DNA of 9,103 bases from WGMK01 sp044359155. Lineage in GTDB: Bacteria; Hydrogenedentota; Hydrogenedentia; Hydrogenedentales; JAEUWI01. Position numbers and translations under genes: made by a program. The stretch is from assembly GCA_044359155.1 (NCBI GenBank), contig JBIKMR010000177.1, forward strand, positions 1-9,103, in the 5' to 3' direction. Positions 1 through 5,933 of the stretch are shown here, one piece after another. The first letter of the stretch is position 1, and every line of letters starts with the position of its first letter. Below the pieces are notes generated by a model. That model ran no database searches, was not told where the DNA came from, and worked only from the letters and a program-made list of their open reading frames with translations.

Positions 1-1
1 T

Positions 2-346
2 CGGGACAATGTGCTCTTCCTGACCTTCGAGGAGATGAGTGCCGACCTGCCCGGAGCAGTGAATCGGATTGCATTGCTGATGGGAGTGTCACTGACGCCG
101 GAGCAGCGGGAACTGGTGCTTGAGAAAAGCACGTTCGCCTACATGCGGGCGATTGATCACAAGTTCTACCCCGGATTGGTCAGTCCCTTTGGCCTGCCCG
201 ATGGGAAGATGATGCGCGAGGGAAAGAGCAAGGCGGCGAAGGTGTTGTTGACTGCGGAACAGCAGGCTCGGGTGGATGAATGTTGTCGCGCGGAGCTGAA
301 GAAGCTGGGCTGCGACTTTCCTCATGACGAGGTGTTTGCGCGGTGA
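2..346 (+). CDS. Sulfotransferase family protein, C-terminal part (5' end outside window)
   Basis: The reading frame is open from the window edge and stops with TGA at 344-346, leaving about 114 residues. The visible part matches the C-terminal end of PAPS-dependent sulfotransferases: a strand and acidic motif (NVLFLTFEEM), then a helix that ends in a hydrophobic 'IALLMGV' segment and is followed by an 'LTPEQRE' helix. Next come the 'F.YMRA' segment, a glycine-rich 'MREGKSKAAKVLLT' stretch and a final helix ending in 'LGCDFPHDE'. The family moves sulfate from PAPS to a hydroxyl or amine, often on lipids, sugars or proteins. The PAPS-binding P-loop is normally N-terminal and would lie off the window, so neither activity nor substrate can be judged. 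A GTG at 11 is internal (Val in NVLFL), not a start. The gene converges on the FadL-like gene with a 4-base gap and no visible terminator. Confidence 0.75.
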   Translation, partial: RDNVLFLTFEEMSADLPGAVNRIALLMGVSLTPEQRELVLEKSTFAYMRAIDHKFYPGLVSPFGLPDGKMMREGKSKAAKVLLTAEQQARVDECCRAELKKLGCDFPHDEVFAR

Positions 347-350
347 CGCG

Positions 351-1565
351 CTAAAAGCTATACGTGTACTGCACCGTCACGGAGTTTTCATCGAAGCCGA
401 TGCGGGTGCCTCGGCCTATCAGTGAGAAGAAATCGCCCTTGCCGTTTTCGGTGCGTTCTTCGGGAATCAGGTGCGCGAGGGCGACGTGGAAGGAATGCTT
501 CTCGTTCATGCGCCATGTGCCGCCCAAGGCTATCGACGTTTCGGAGATGCCGGGCGTGGTTGCGTTGGCAAACACGGCGTCGTCGCGTATGGCGGATTCG
601 CCGTGCGACACGCCGCCGCGCACGCTCCAGCGTGGGGTGATGTCCCAATTGAGGCCCAGCTTCACGATGTGTTGATCGCGCCAGGCCAAGCCGCCGTTCA
701 CGGTCTTGTTGCCGAGTTGGTCCACCTGCTGCCAATCGATCCACTTGTAGTCTAGCAGCACTTCGAGGCCATCGCGCAGTTCGAGAGCGATGCCTGCCCG
801 TACTTTTTGTGGCAGGTCAAAGCTGGAGGTAAGCAGCTCGGCGTATTTCTCGTAGTCGCCCATGGCCACCTTCGAGTGATAGGCCGCACCAAGGCGCAGG
901 CGGCCTGCCTGCTTGTGGATTCCCACCACGTATCCGGCGCCAATCTCGAAGTCAGATGCGTTGTCGGCTTTGGCTTCTTGAAAGCGCAGGCTGACGCTGT
1001 CGGTCTGGAAGCGTGTGGCAGCCAGCACCACGCCACCGCCCAAGGCCCAGCCTCGCCCAAGGGGGTGGGCATACATCAGAGGAAACTGCACCACCGAATA
1101 GTCCGAACGGCGGTCGCCGTTGGTGAAGAGTGTCAAGGTGGTGCGGGGTTTGGGATACTCCACCCGGTTCCCCTGTGTGCCGAATCCGCCCACACCCAAC
1201 ACGCCGCCTCCCGCAGGATGCAGGTAGGCCCCTGCGGGGATGAGGACATAGTTGGTATCTGTCATGCGACCCGCGCCTACATTCACCGCCAACGGCAAGC
1301 CATGCGGTTCCAGCATGGTTCCCATCCGCAGGAATTCCTGTGACAGGTCCAGGCGCTGGCCGAGTTCCACCAACGCTGCCGGGTTCACGGTTATCCACGT
1401 CGCGTCGTGGGCGTGGGCCGCGCCCGCGCCGCCCAGTCCCTTCTGCACTGCGCCGAGCGCAAACAGTTCGTTGCCGTCTGCCGCATGGGCCAGCGGCGCA
1501 AGCAGGAGGAAGGCGGCCACGATGGGGTGGCGTAGTAGCGTTGTGATAGTTCGAGGGGGTACCAT
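351..1565 (-). CDS. OmpP1/FadL/TodX-family outer-membrane transport protein
   Basis: The product is 404 residues, usual for the FadL family of 14-strand outer-membrane barrels, which take up long-chain fatty acids or other hydrophobic compounds. Residues 1-28 form a signal peptide: a short basic n-region with Arg5 and Arg12, a hydrophobic core (IVAAFLLLAPL) and an AHA cleavage motif before Ala29. The mature N-terminus matches the family's hatch region: 'NELFALGAVQKGLGGAGAA', then 'HDATWITVNPAAL', equivalent to the family's 'dAstvfyNPAg'. The rest alternates polar and apolar residues as in amphipathic strands, and it ends in 'VQYTYSF' with the terminal Phe typical of BAM substrates. The ATG at 1565 is preferred because it puts the signal peptide at the start. 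An in-frame ATG at 1604 would add 13 residues (MAQFVTQVWHDAA) in front of it. No clear Shine-Dalgarno sequence precedes 1565. The substrate cannot be read from sequence. Confidence 0.85.
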   Translation of the reverse strand: MVPPRTITTLLRHPIVAAFLLLAPLAHAADGNELFALGAVQKGLGGAGAAHAHDATWITVNPAALVELGQRLDLSQEFLRMGTMLEPHGLPLAVNVGAGRMTDTNYVLIPAGAYLHPAGGGVLGVGGFGTQGNRVEYPKPRTTLTLFTNGDRRSDYSVVQFPLMYAHPLGRGWALGGGVVLAATRFQTDSVSLRFQEAKADNASDFEIGAGYVVGIHKQAGRLRLGAAYHSKVAMGDYEKYAELLTSSFDLPQKVRAGIALELRDGLEVLLDYKWIDWQQVDQLGNKTVNGGLAWRDQHIVKLGLNWDITPRWSVRGGVSHGESAIRDDAVFANATTPGISETSIALGGTWRMNEKHSFHVALAHLIPEERTENGKGDFFSLIGRGTRIGFDENSVTVQYTYSF

Positions 1566-1602
1566 CGCTGCATCATGCCAAACTTGGGTAACAAATTGCG
1601 CC
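1566..1602. promoter_or_regulatory. Divergent start region shared by the FadL-like gene and radC
   Basis: Only 37 bases separate the preferred start codons of the leftward FadL-like gene (1565) and rightward radC (1603). This is too little for two separate promoters and ribosome sites, so at least one promoter must lie inside the opposite gene, or an mRNA may have almost no leader. I found no convincing -35/-10 pair on either strand and no strong Shine-Dalgarno sequence before either start. The tetramer CATG at 1602-1605 contains both the radC ATG and the alternative upstream ATG of the FadL-like gene. Confidence 0.4.
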
Positions 1603-2310
1603 ATGCTTGAACCTGCCCCACCATCGCCGCCGACAGCAGTCCGTGAGATGCCCGAACACGACCGGCCCCGCGAGCGCCTCGAACAAGTCGGGGCGGGGGC
1701 GTTGCGCGATGCCGAGTTGATCGCGGTGCTGTTTCGCACGGGCACGCGCGAAGAGGGGGCAGTGGCCCTGGCCGAGCGGCTGTTGCGGCACTTCGACGGC
1801 AAGCTGCACAAGGTGGCGCAGGCGTCGGTGGACGAACTACAGCAGGTGCGCGGGGTGGGGCGGGTAAAGGCCATCGAGATCAAGGCTGCGCTCGAACTGG
1901 GGCGGAGGGCCATCAGCTACGCGCGCGAGCCCATCCCCAAGGTTAAGGACTCGGGCCATGCCGCCGCGCTTTTCGCCCCGCGCTTTCAGGCCTGCGAGAC
2001 TGAGAACTTCAAGGTGATGCTGCTCAATATTAAGAACGAGGTATTGAAGATTGTGGACGTGTCATCGGGTACGGTGGACGCGACCATGGCCGCGCCGCTG
2101 GATGTGTTCCGGCAAGCCGTGCGCGAGTCCGCGCCGAAAGTGATGGTTGCCCACAACCACCCCAGTGGCGACCCGGAACCCAGCCAAGCCGACATTCAGC
2201 TGACGCAGCGTTTGAAGGATGCAGGCAAGATAATGGGCATTGAGCTGCTGGACCACATCATCCTCGGCGACAAGCGGTATGTGAGCCTGAAGGAGCGGGG
2301 GCTGATGTAG
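1603..2310 (+). CDS. radC: RadC family protein (JAB1/MPN-type metalloprotease fold)
   Basis: The product is 235 residues, the usual RadC length. The N-terminal part carries the family hallmark 'DRPRERL' (residues 20-26) and 'LRDAELIAVLFRTGTR' (34-49). A helix-hairpin-helix-like segment follows at about 76-100 (DELQQVRGVGRVKA). The C-terminal RadC/JAB domain has the metal-binding motif HNHPSGDPEPSQAD at 184-197, with His184, His186 and Asp197 as likely zinc ligands, followed by 'LLDHIILGD' (215-223). RadC was named for a DNA-repair role that was later retracted. Its true function is unsettled; the fold suggests a zinc hydrolase, and the family is linked to recombination and natural transformation in some bacteria. 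The ATG at 1603 is preferred over the one at 1648, because the 'TAVREMPEHDRPRE' lead-in aligns with the usual family N-terminus and 1648 would cut it. The gene converges on the AI-2E-family gene with a 4-base gap. Confidence 0.95.
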   Translation: MLEPAPPSPPTAVREMPEHDRPRERLEQVGAGALRDAELIAVLFRTGTREEGAVALAERLLRHFDGKLHKVAQASVDELQQVRGVGRVKAIEIKAALELGRRAISYAREPIPKVKDSGHAAALFAPRFQACETENFKVMLLNIKNEVLKIVDVSSGTVDATMAAPLDVFRQAVRESAPKVMVAHNHPSGDPEPSQADIQLTQRLKDAGKIMGIELLDHIILGDKRYVSLKERGLM

Positions 2311-2318
2311 GCACCTAC
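2307..2318. repeat. Small palindrome spanning both stop codons of a convergent pair
   Basis: GTAGG at 2307-2311 and CCTAC at 2314-2318 form an inverted repeat around a CA centre. The radC stop (TAG, 2308-2310) lies in one arm and the AI-2E-family gene stop (TAG on the minus strand, 2317-2315) in the other. The arms are only 5 bases and the centre is too short for a full hairpin, so terminator activity is doubtful. No T-run follows on either strand. Confidence 0.3.
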
Positions 2319-3553
2319 CTTTCGGCAGAGGCTTTTGGGGCGGGCTTTGCGCGCGGGCGCTTTTGGGGGGCGGCGAGTACTTTATTGTCGTCATCTTCCC
2401 CCTGAAAGAATTCGGAGACAAGGTATCGGTCGTGACATTCGACGATCAGCACCTTGAGGACTGCGGCGAGCGGCACGGCGAGCAGGAGGCCAACGAAGCC
2501 AAGGGTGCTGCCGAAGACCATGATGGCGAGGATGACCCACACGGGCGCGAGGCCCACTTGCTTGCCCATGATGCGCGGGGTGATGACGTTGCCCTCGAGC
2601 GCTTGGGCTATCAGTAGCGTGGCGATTGCTCCGCCCACGTGCCAGTCGAGCCCGTATTTCAAGAGTGTGAGGAGCACGGCAGGGCCGATTGTGAGTGCGA
2701 GGCCGAGGAAGGGGACAAAGCTGACGAGGCCGCCCACAATTCCCAGCACGATGGCGAAAGGAACGCCACTGAGGAAGAAGCCTACGATGTACATGCAGCC
2801 GAGGCAGAAGCATACGAAGGCCTGCCCGCGCAGCCAGGCCTTTAGCTGGGAATCGATCTGCGTGAAGATGCGGGTGGAAGTCTTGCGGTAGCGCAGGGGA
2901 ATCATTTTTCCGGCGTCGGAGACGATGTGGTCGTAGTCTTTCAATAGATAGACCGCGACGAAAAAGAAGAGGGCGAAGTTACCTAGCAACAAGAGCCATC
3001 CCATGACCTGTGAGGCGACCTGGCCGAAGATGCCGGCGGCAGTCTGGGTGGCCTTTTGACCAGCTCCGAGAATGTCGCGCGCGTGGGCTGCCAAAAATTC
3101 GGAAGCGTTATCACGTATCATGGTGCCAACTTGGGACACGATGACTTGGCGGGGGTCGGCAATGGGCTCACCCTCTGCAACCCAGCCAGCCTCTCGAATC
3201 CAGTGTTCCAAGGGCAGGGCGCGGAGGGCGCGGTCAACAACGTCTGGGGTCTGAGGCGATTGGGCAACCTCCACCAGCGACTCGGCCTGGTCTACCACGT
3301 TTGGCAAGAGGAATAGGGGCAGCATTAGGGCTACCAGCGTAAGTCCAAAAACCAGCATGAGAATGGCCACTATGCGGGAGAGACCGTGGGTTTCGAGATA
3401 GTCAATGACTGGGTCGAAAACGTACGCCACAAGGAAGGCGAAAAACAGCGGGATGAGGACGGAGCTCAGGAAATAGGAGACCACCGTCAGCAGGGTGAGA
3501 GCACCAAGCGCGATGCCTGCTTGCACCCAAGGATTCTTGAAGATAACTCGCAT
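2315..3553 (-). CDS. AI-2E transporter/PerM family (UPF0118) inner-membrane protein
   Basis: The product is 412 residues. The family layout is clear: two N-terminal membrane segments (about 12-30 and 32-48), a third at 60-84, then a soluble stretch at 85-180 with amphipathic helices. C-terminal membrane segments follow at about 185-204, 245-262, 265-295, 305-318 and 335-372. Motifs include 'WLRGQAFV' (240-247), 'FVPFLGLALTIGPAVLL' (279-295), 'LEGNVITPRIMGKQVGLAPVWV' (first residue Leu319) and 'GFVGLLLAVPLAAVLKV'. Family members have been reported as AI-2 exporters and as Na+/H+ antiporters, so the substrate should be left open. The charged, disordered tail (384-412) is rich in Lys, Pro and Ala and should be cytoplasmic. 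The ATG at 3553 is preferred because it starts just before the first membrane segment and has GAGG nine bases upstream. An in-frame ATG at 3595 would add 14 polar residues. Confidence 0.88.
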   Translation of the reverse strand: MRVIFKNPWVQAGIALGALTLLTVVSYFLSSVLIPLFFAFLVAYVFDPVIDYLETHGLSRIVAILMLVFGLTLVALMLPLFLLPNVVDQAESLVEVAQSPQTPDVVDRALRALPLEHWIREAGWVAEGEPIADPRQVIVSQVGTMIRDNASEFLAAHARDILGAGQKATQTAAGIFGQVASQVMGWLLLLGNFALFFFVAVYLLKDYDHIVSDAGKMIPLRYRKTSTRIFTQIDSQLKAWLRGQAFVCFCLGCMYIVGFFLSGVPFAIVLGIVGGLVSFVPFLGLALTIGPAVLLTLLKYGLDWHVGGAIATLLIAQALEGNVITPRIMGKQVGLAPVWVILAIMVFGSTLGFVGLLLAVPLAAVLKVLIVECHDRYLVSEFFQGEDDDNKVLAAPQKRPRAKPAPKASAER

Positions 3554-3656
3554 ATAGCAGAACCTCGATTGAACACCGTTGCGCCATGCTATCATGCCGG
3601 GCAGTCGCGTTCCATGATGGGGGGGATCGCGTCAACCCGCGCCGACTTAGGGCCGT

Positions 3657-3671
3657 TGGCCTTGCAGGCCA
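3657..3671. repeat. Inverted repeat in the divergent promoter region
   Basis: TGGCCT (3657-3662), TGC, AGGCCA (3666-3671) is a perfect 6-base inverted repeat. It lies just upstream of the candidate -35 at 3682 and is flanked by two copies of GCCGACTT. The placement would suit an operator for a dimeric regulator, but in GC-rich DNA a 6-base arm can occur by chance. Confidence 0.3.
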
Positions 3672-3681
3672 TTGGGCCGAC

Positions 3682-3709
3682 TTGCAACTGGGCGCTTTGT
3701 GAATAGACT
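3682..3709 (+). promoter_or_regulatory. Candidate sigma70-type promoter for the MauE/thioredoxin fusion gene
   Basis: TTGCAA (3682-3687) and TAGACT (3704-3709) are separated by 16 bases, each matching 4 of 6 consensus positions. The predicted start near 3716 would give a leader of about 30 bases containing the GGAGG at 3731-3735. The same -35 hexamer, TTGCAA, occurs in the stronger candidate promoter at 4849. No experimental support is visible. Confidence 0.35.
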
Positions 3710-3746
3710 TGCGAGCAGATACAACCAAGCGGAGGAAATTATTCTA

Positions 3747-4829
3747 ATGTCCGGTACTACCAATACCGCACCCGCATCGGGCAGGCTCGCACTTGCAGTG
3801 CGCGTGGTTGAGGTTGCGCTTGGTGCGCTGTTCCTGCTGGCGGCGGTACTCAAGCTGCAAGACGCGAACCTCTTCGTTTTCCAGATATTCCAGTACAAGG
3901 TCTTCTCGGACCCCACCGCCCTCGGCATGGTGGCGGTATTCACGCTGTTCCTTGAGATGGTGCTCGGCTTGGCGATGCTGCTAGGCATTCGTTTGCGTGG
4001 GCTGGTTTCACTCACGGTGCTGGGAATGCTGCTGTTTTTTACCATGCTGATAGCCATAGTGTGGCCGGAAGACTGCGGTTGCTTCGGCAAAGTGAAGATG
4101 GGGCCGGAGGTGAGCATCGCCAAGAACGTGGTGATGATGGCCGCCGCCGCCCTTATTCTTTATGGTGGCCGCACTGTGCATTCCATACCCAGTTTCTTTA
4201 CTGCCCGCATTGCGGCCAGCTTAGTGGCGGGGCTTGCTGCCGCCGCGTATGCGTATCCCCAAGTATTTCAGGACAGCACCAAGACCACGGTGGCCGAAGC
4301 GCCTGCGGTGACAGCCCCGGCCCCGGCAGTGCAGTCAGCCCCCTCTGCCGCACCAGCCCCCCCTGGAGAAGCTCCGGCGAAGCAAGCTCCTGCGCCAGCC
4401 GCAGCCCCGCCAACACCCGCCGCCGCCCCTTATGCGGGCTATGTCATCGAGAGCGAGTACGGCGAGACCTTCGATCTTTCGAAGGGAGATTATCTGGTTG
4501 TATCGCTTGCAATGACCTGTGAGCACTGCATGGCCAGCGTACCCATTTTGAACGAGCTGACCTTCGACGGCACGCTGCCGCGCCTTGTGTGCATTGCGCT
4601 GGAGCAAGCTCCCGGCGAGAAGGATCAGTTCGTGGCCACCACCCAGCCGATGTTTCCCATCCACAGCCTGGGTAACAATTTCTTGGAATTCAGCCGGTTG
4701 ATTGTGGACAGTCCGCCGCGCTTGGCGCTGGTGCGCAATGGCGTGCCGGTGCTTTCTTGGGAGAAGGAGTTGCCACCTGCCGCCGAAATTTCCACCGCCG
4801 TGGCGGGCGTGTTGTCTCCCACGCAGTAA
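3747..4829 (+). CDS. MauE/DoxX-like membrane domain fused to a thioredoxin-like domain
   Basis: The product is 360 residues. Five membrane segments are visible at about 17-36, 58-80, 85-105, 125-140 and 153-171. The first four, with an EDCGCFG motif (Cys110, Cys112) at the end of the third, match MauE/DoxX-type proteins, a family linked to disulfide chemistry in methylamine dehydrogenase maturation. Residues 175-229 are an Ala/Pro-rich linker. Residues 230-360 look like a TlpA/thioredoxin fold: a strand 'YLVVSLAM', the dithiol motif CEHC (258-261), and a Pro323-Pro324 pair before the 'RLALVRNG' strand, as in the cis-Pro loop. Arg82 and Arg84 between segments 2 and 3 fit a cytoplasmic loop. 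With the N-terminus inside, both cysteine pairs then face the periplasm. The start at 3747 has GGAGG 11 bases upstream; a TTG at 3672 is rejected. I infer thiol-disulfide electron transfer. Partner and direction of transfer are unknown. Confidence 0.75.
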   Translation: MSGTTNTAPASGRLALAVRVVEVALGALFLLAAVLKLQDANLFVFQIFQYKVFSDPTALGMVAVFTLFLEMVLGLAMLLGIRLRGLVSLTVLGMLLFFTMLIAIVWPEDCGCFGKVKMGPEVSIAKNVVMMAAAALILYGGRTVHSIPSFFTARIAASLVAGLAAAAYAYPQVFQDSTKTTVAEAPAVTAPAPAVQSAPSAAPAPPGEAPAKQAPAPAAAPPTPAAAPYAGYVIESEYGETFDLSKGDYLVVSLAMTCEHCMASVPILNELTFDGTLPRLVCIALEQAPGEKDQFVATTQPMFPIHSLGNNFLEFSRLIVDSPPRLALVRNGVPVLSWEKELPPAAEISTAVAGVLSPTQ

Positions 4830-4839
4830 GGAGAGCGCA

Positions 4840-4992
4840 ATGAATGCTTTGCAACGCCGCTCCCGCTTTGCTATATTCTCCCGACCTGCCGGGGAAGCGG
4901 GGCATCGTGGGCAGATGCCACGTCCTTTGGGCGGCATCCCGGGAACAGGAATGGCGATTCACACACGCAAGGGCCCAGCACCGTGTCCGTAG
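4840..4992 (+). CDS. Possible 50-residue leader or small protein overlapping the ABC ATPase start
   Basis: An ATG at 4840 is preceded by AAGGAG (4828-4833) with an ideal 6-base spacer, the best ribosome site in the window, and the site overlaps the stop codon of the previous gene. The frame runs 50 codons to TAG at 4990-4992, ten bases past the GTG start of the ABC ATPase at 4983, so the two overlap in different frames. The product is basic, rich in Arg, Gly and Pro, has no membrane segment, and resembles nothing I recognise. A candidate promoter at 4849-4877 lies inside it, so transcripts from that promoter would lack this ATG. It may be a real small protein, a leader peptide coupling translation into the ATPase, or a chance frame. 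Confidence 0.3.
   Translation: MNALQRRSRFAIFSRPAGEAGHRGQMPRPLGGIPGTGMAIHTRKGPAPCP
4849..4877 (+). promoter_or_regulatory. Strong candidate sigma70-type promoter for the ABC transporter genes
   Basis: TTGCAA (4849-4854), a 17-base spacer, and TATATT (4872-4877) match 4 of 6 and 5 of 6 consensus positions with the optimal spacing. This is the best promoter-like sequence I found. Transcription would start near 4884 and give a leader of about 100 bases before the ATPase GTG at 4983. It would allow the transporter and TPR genes to be expressed apart from the upstream fusion gene. Confidence 0.5.
4901..4938 (+). promoter_or_regulatory. Leader segment with two mutually exclusive short hairpins
   Basis: GATGCC at 4914-4919 can pair with GGCATC at 4901-4906 (7-base loop) or with GGCATC at 4933-4938 (13-base loop), but not with both. 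The segment lies between the candidate promoter and the ATPase start. Such competing pairings are typical of attenuators, but the stems are only 6 bases and no T-run follows. Confidence 0.25.
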
Positions 4993-5930
4993 TCATACGC
5001 ACTAAGAATCTCTCGAAAACCTATGAATCCGCTTTTGGCGGGCAGGATGTCCACGCGCTCAAGGACCTGAATATCGAGGTCGGCTCCGGCGAGATCTACG
5101 GTTTCCTCGGGCCAAACGGCTCGGGCAAGACCACCACGATCAAGATGCTGCTGGGCCTCATCTTTCCCACAAAGGGAGAGATCGAGATTCTGGGGAGCAA
5201 AGACATCACGTCCCGCAAGGTTCGCATGAATATCGGCTACCTTCCCGAGGGTGCCTATTACCCGGACTTCCTGCGCGGCGAGGAAGTGCTGCGGTACTAC
5301 GGCCAGCTATACGGCCTTTCCGGCGCGCACTTGGCCAATCGGATTGACGAGACGCTCGAGCTGGTGGGCATGACCCACGCTCGCAAGCGCCTTATGCGCG
5401 GCTACTCGAAAGGGATGCGGCAGCGCATTGGCCTAGCGCAAGCCATGATCAGCGATCCCCAGATCATGATTCTCGACGAGCCGACCACGGGCTTGGACCC
5501 GATTGCGCGCAAGGAAATCCGCGACATCCTCGCGCACCTGCGCGACAAGGGCAAGACCCTGATGATCAGCAGCCATGAGCTGCTTGAGGTGGAACTGATC
5601 AGTAACCGCGTCAGCATCATTTACCAGGGCGACCTGAAAGTGAACGGCACGATTGATGAGTTGCTGACGGACCGCGAGGTGACCATCGAGGTGGCGGACC
5701 TGGCGGAGGATAAGATTGCCAGCCTGAAGCAGGCGGGCTATGAAGTGGAAGATTATGTATCGGGCCATGCGCGGCTGCGCGTGCCGGAATCGGTAAACAC
5801 CTACGACGCGATCGAGCGATGCAAGTCGTTGGGCCTGCGCATTGCGGGCTTGGCCCCGCGCCGCGAAACCCTGGAAGAGCTTTTCGTCCGCGTTGTCGGC
5901 GGGGCCAAACAAGCCAAGGCGGAGAAGTAA
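4983..5930 (+). CDS. ABC transporter ATP-binding protein (ABC-2/CcmA-like class)
   Basis: The product is 315 residues and supplies ATP hydrolysis for the transporter whose membrane part is the next gene. All core motifs are intact: Walker A GPNGSGKT (43-50), 'GYLPE' with Glu89 at the Q-loop position as is common in this class, signature YSKGMRQR (141-148), Walker B IMILDEP (161-167), D-loop GLDP (170-173) and switch His198 in 'SSHE'. Residues from about 225 form a C-terminal extension usual in ABC-2 ATPases that pair with separate permeases. The class includes drug, polysaccharide and gliding-motility (GldA-type) ATPases; the cargo cannot be deduced. The GTG start is chosen because the protein begins directly with the typical 'IRTKNLSKTY' strand and has AAGGG nine bases upstream. 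Three bases separate it from the permease gene. Its start overlaps the end of a possible 50-codon leader ORF. Confidence 0.92.
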   Translation: MSVVIRTKNLSKTYESAFGGQDVHALKDLNIEVGSGEIYGFLGPNGSGKTTTIKMLLGLIFPTKGEIEILGSKDITSRKVRMNIGYLPEGAYYPDFLRGEEVLRYYGQLYGLSGAHLANRIDETLELVGMTHARKRLMRGYSKGMRQRIGLAQAMISDPQIMILDEPTTGLDPIARKEIRDILAHLRDKGKTLMISSHELLEVELISNRVSIIYQGDLKVNGTIDELLTDREVTIEVADLAEDKIASLKQAGYEVEDYVSGHARLRVPESVNTYDAIERCKSLGLRIAGLAPRRETLEELFVRVVGGAKQAKAEK

Positions 5931-5933
5931 CCC

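Larger units (their letters stand above)
3554..3746. promoter_or_regulatory. Divergent intergenic region between the AI-2E-family gene and the MauE/thioredoxin fusion gene
   Basis: These 193 bases must hold promoters for both flanking genes. They contain a 7-G run at 3619-3625, an inverted repeat at 3657-3671, and a direct repeat of GCCGACTT at 3641-3648 and 3676-3683 that brackets the inverted repeat. A candidate rightward promoter lies at 3682-3709 and a GGAGG ribosome site at 3731-3735. A TTGAAC/TATCAT pair (3569-3574 and 3590-3595) is also present but has only a 15-base spacer. I found no good leftward promoter. Confidence 0.5.

Noticed and set aside
1252..1602. Upstream extension of radC from a start at 1252
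   Set aside because: The added residues have no RadC character and lie opposite the FadL-like gene. The family N-terminus begins near 1603.
1566..1913. In-frame N-terminal extension of the FadL-like gene, up to a start at 1913
   Set aside because: It places 116 Ser/Arg/Ala-rich residues before a clear signal peptide and lies entirely opposite radC coding sequence. It is an antisense shadow.
3672..3746. A TTG-initiated 25-residue extension of the MauE/thioredoxin fusion
   Set aside because: The frame is open but has no ribosome site at 3672, overlaps the candidate promoter, and the ATG at 3747 has GGAGG upstream.
4290..4435. Low-complexity Ala/Pro coding stretch considered as a DNA repeat
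   Set aside because: The codons vary and there is no regular period. It is best explained as a flexible protein linker.
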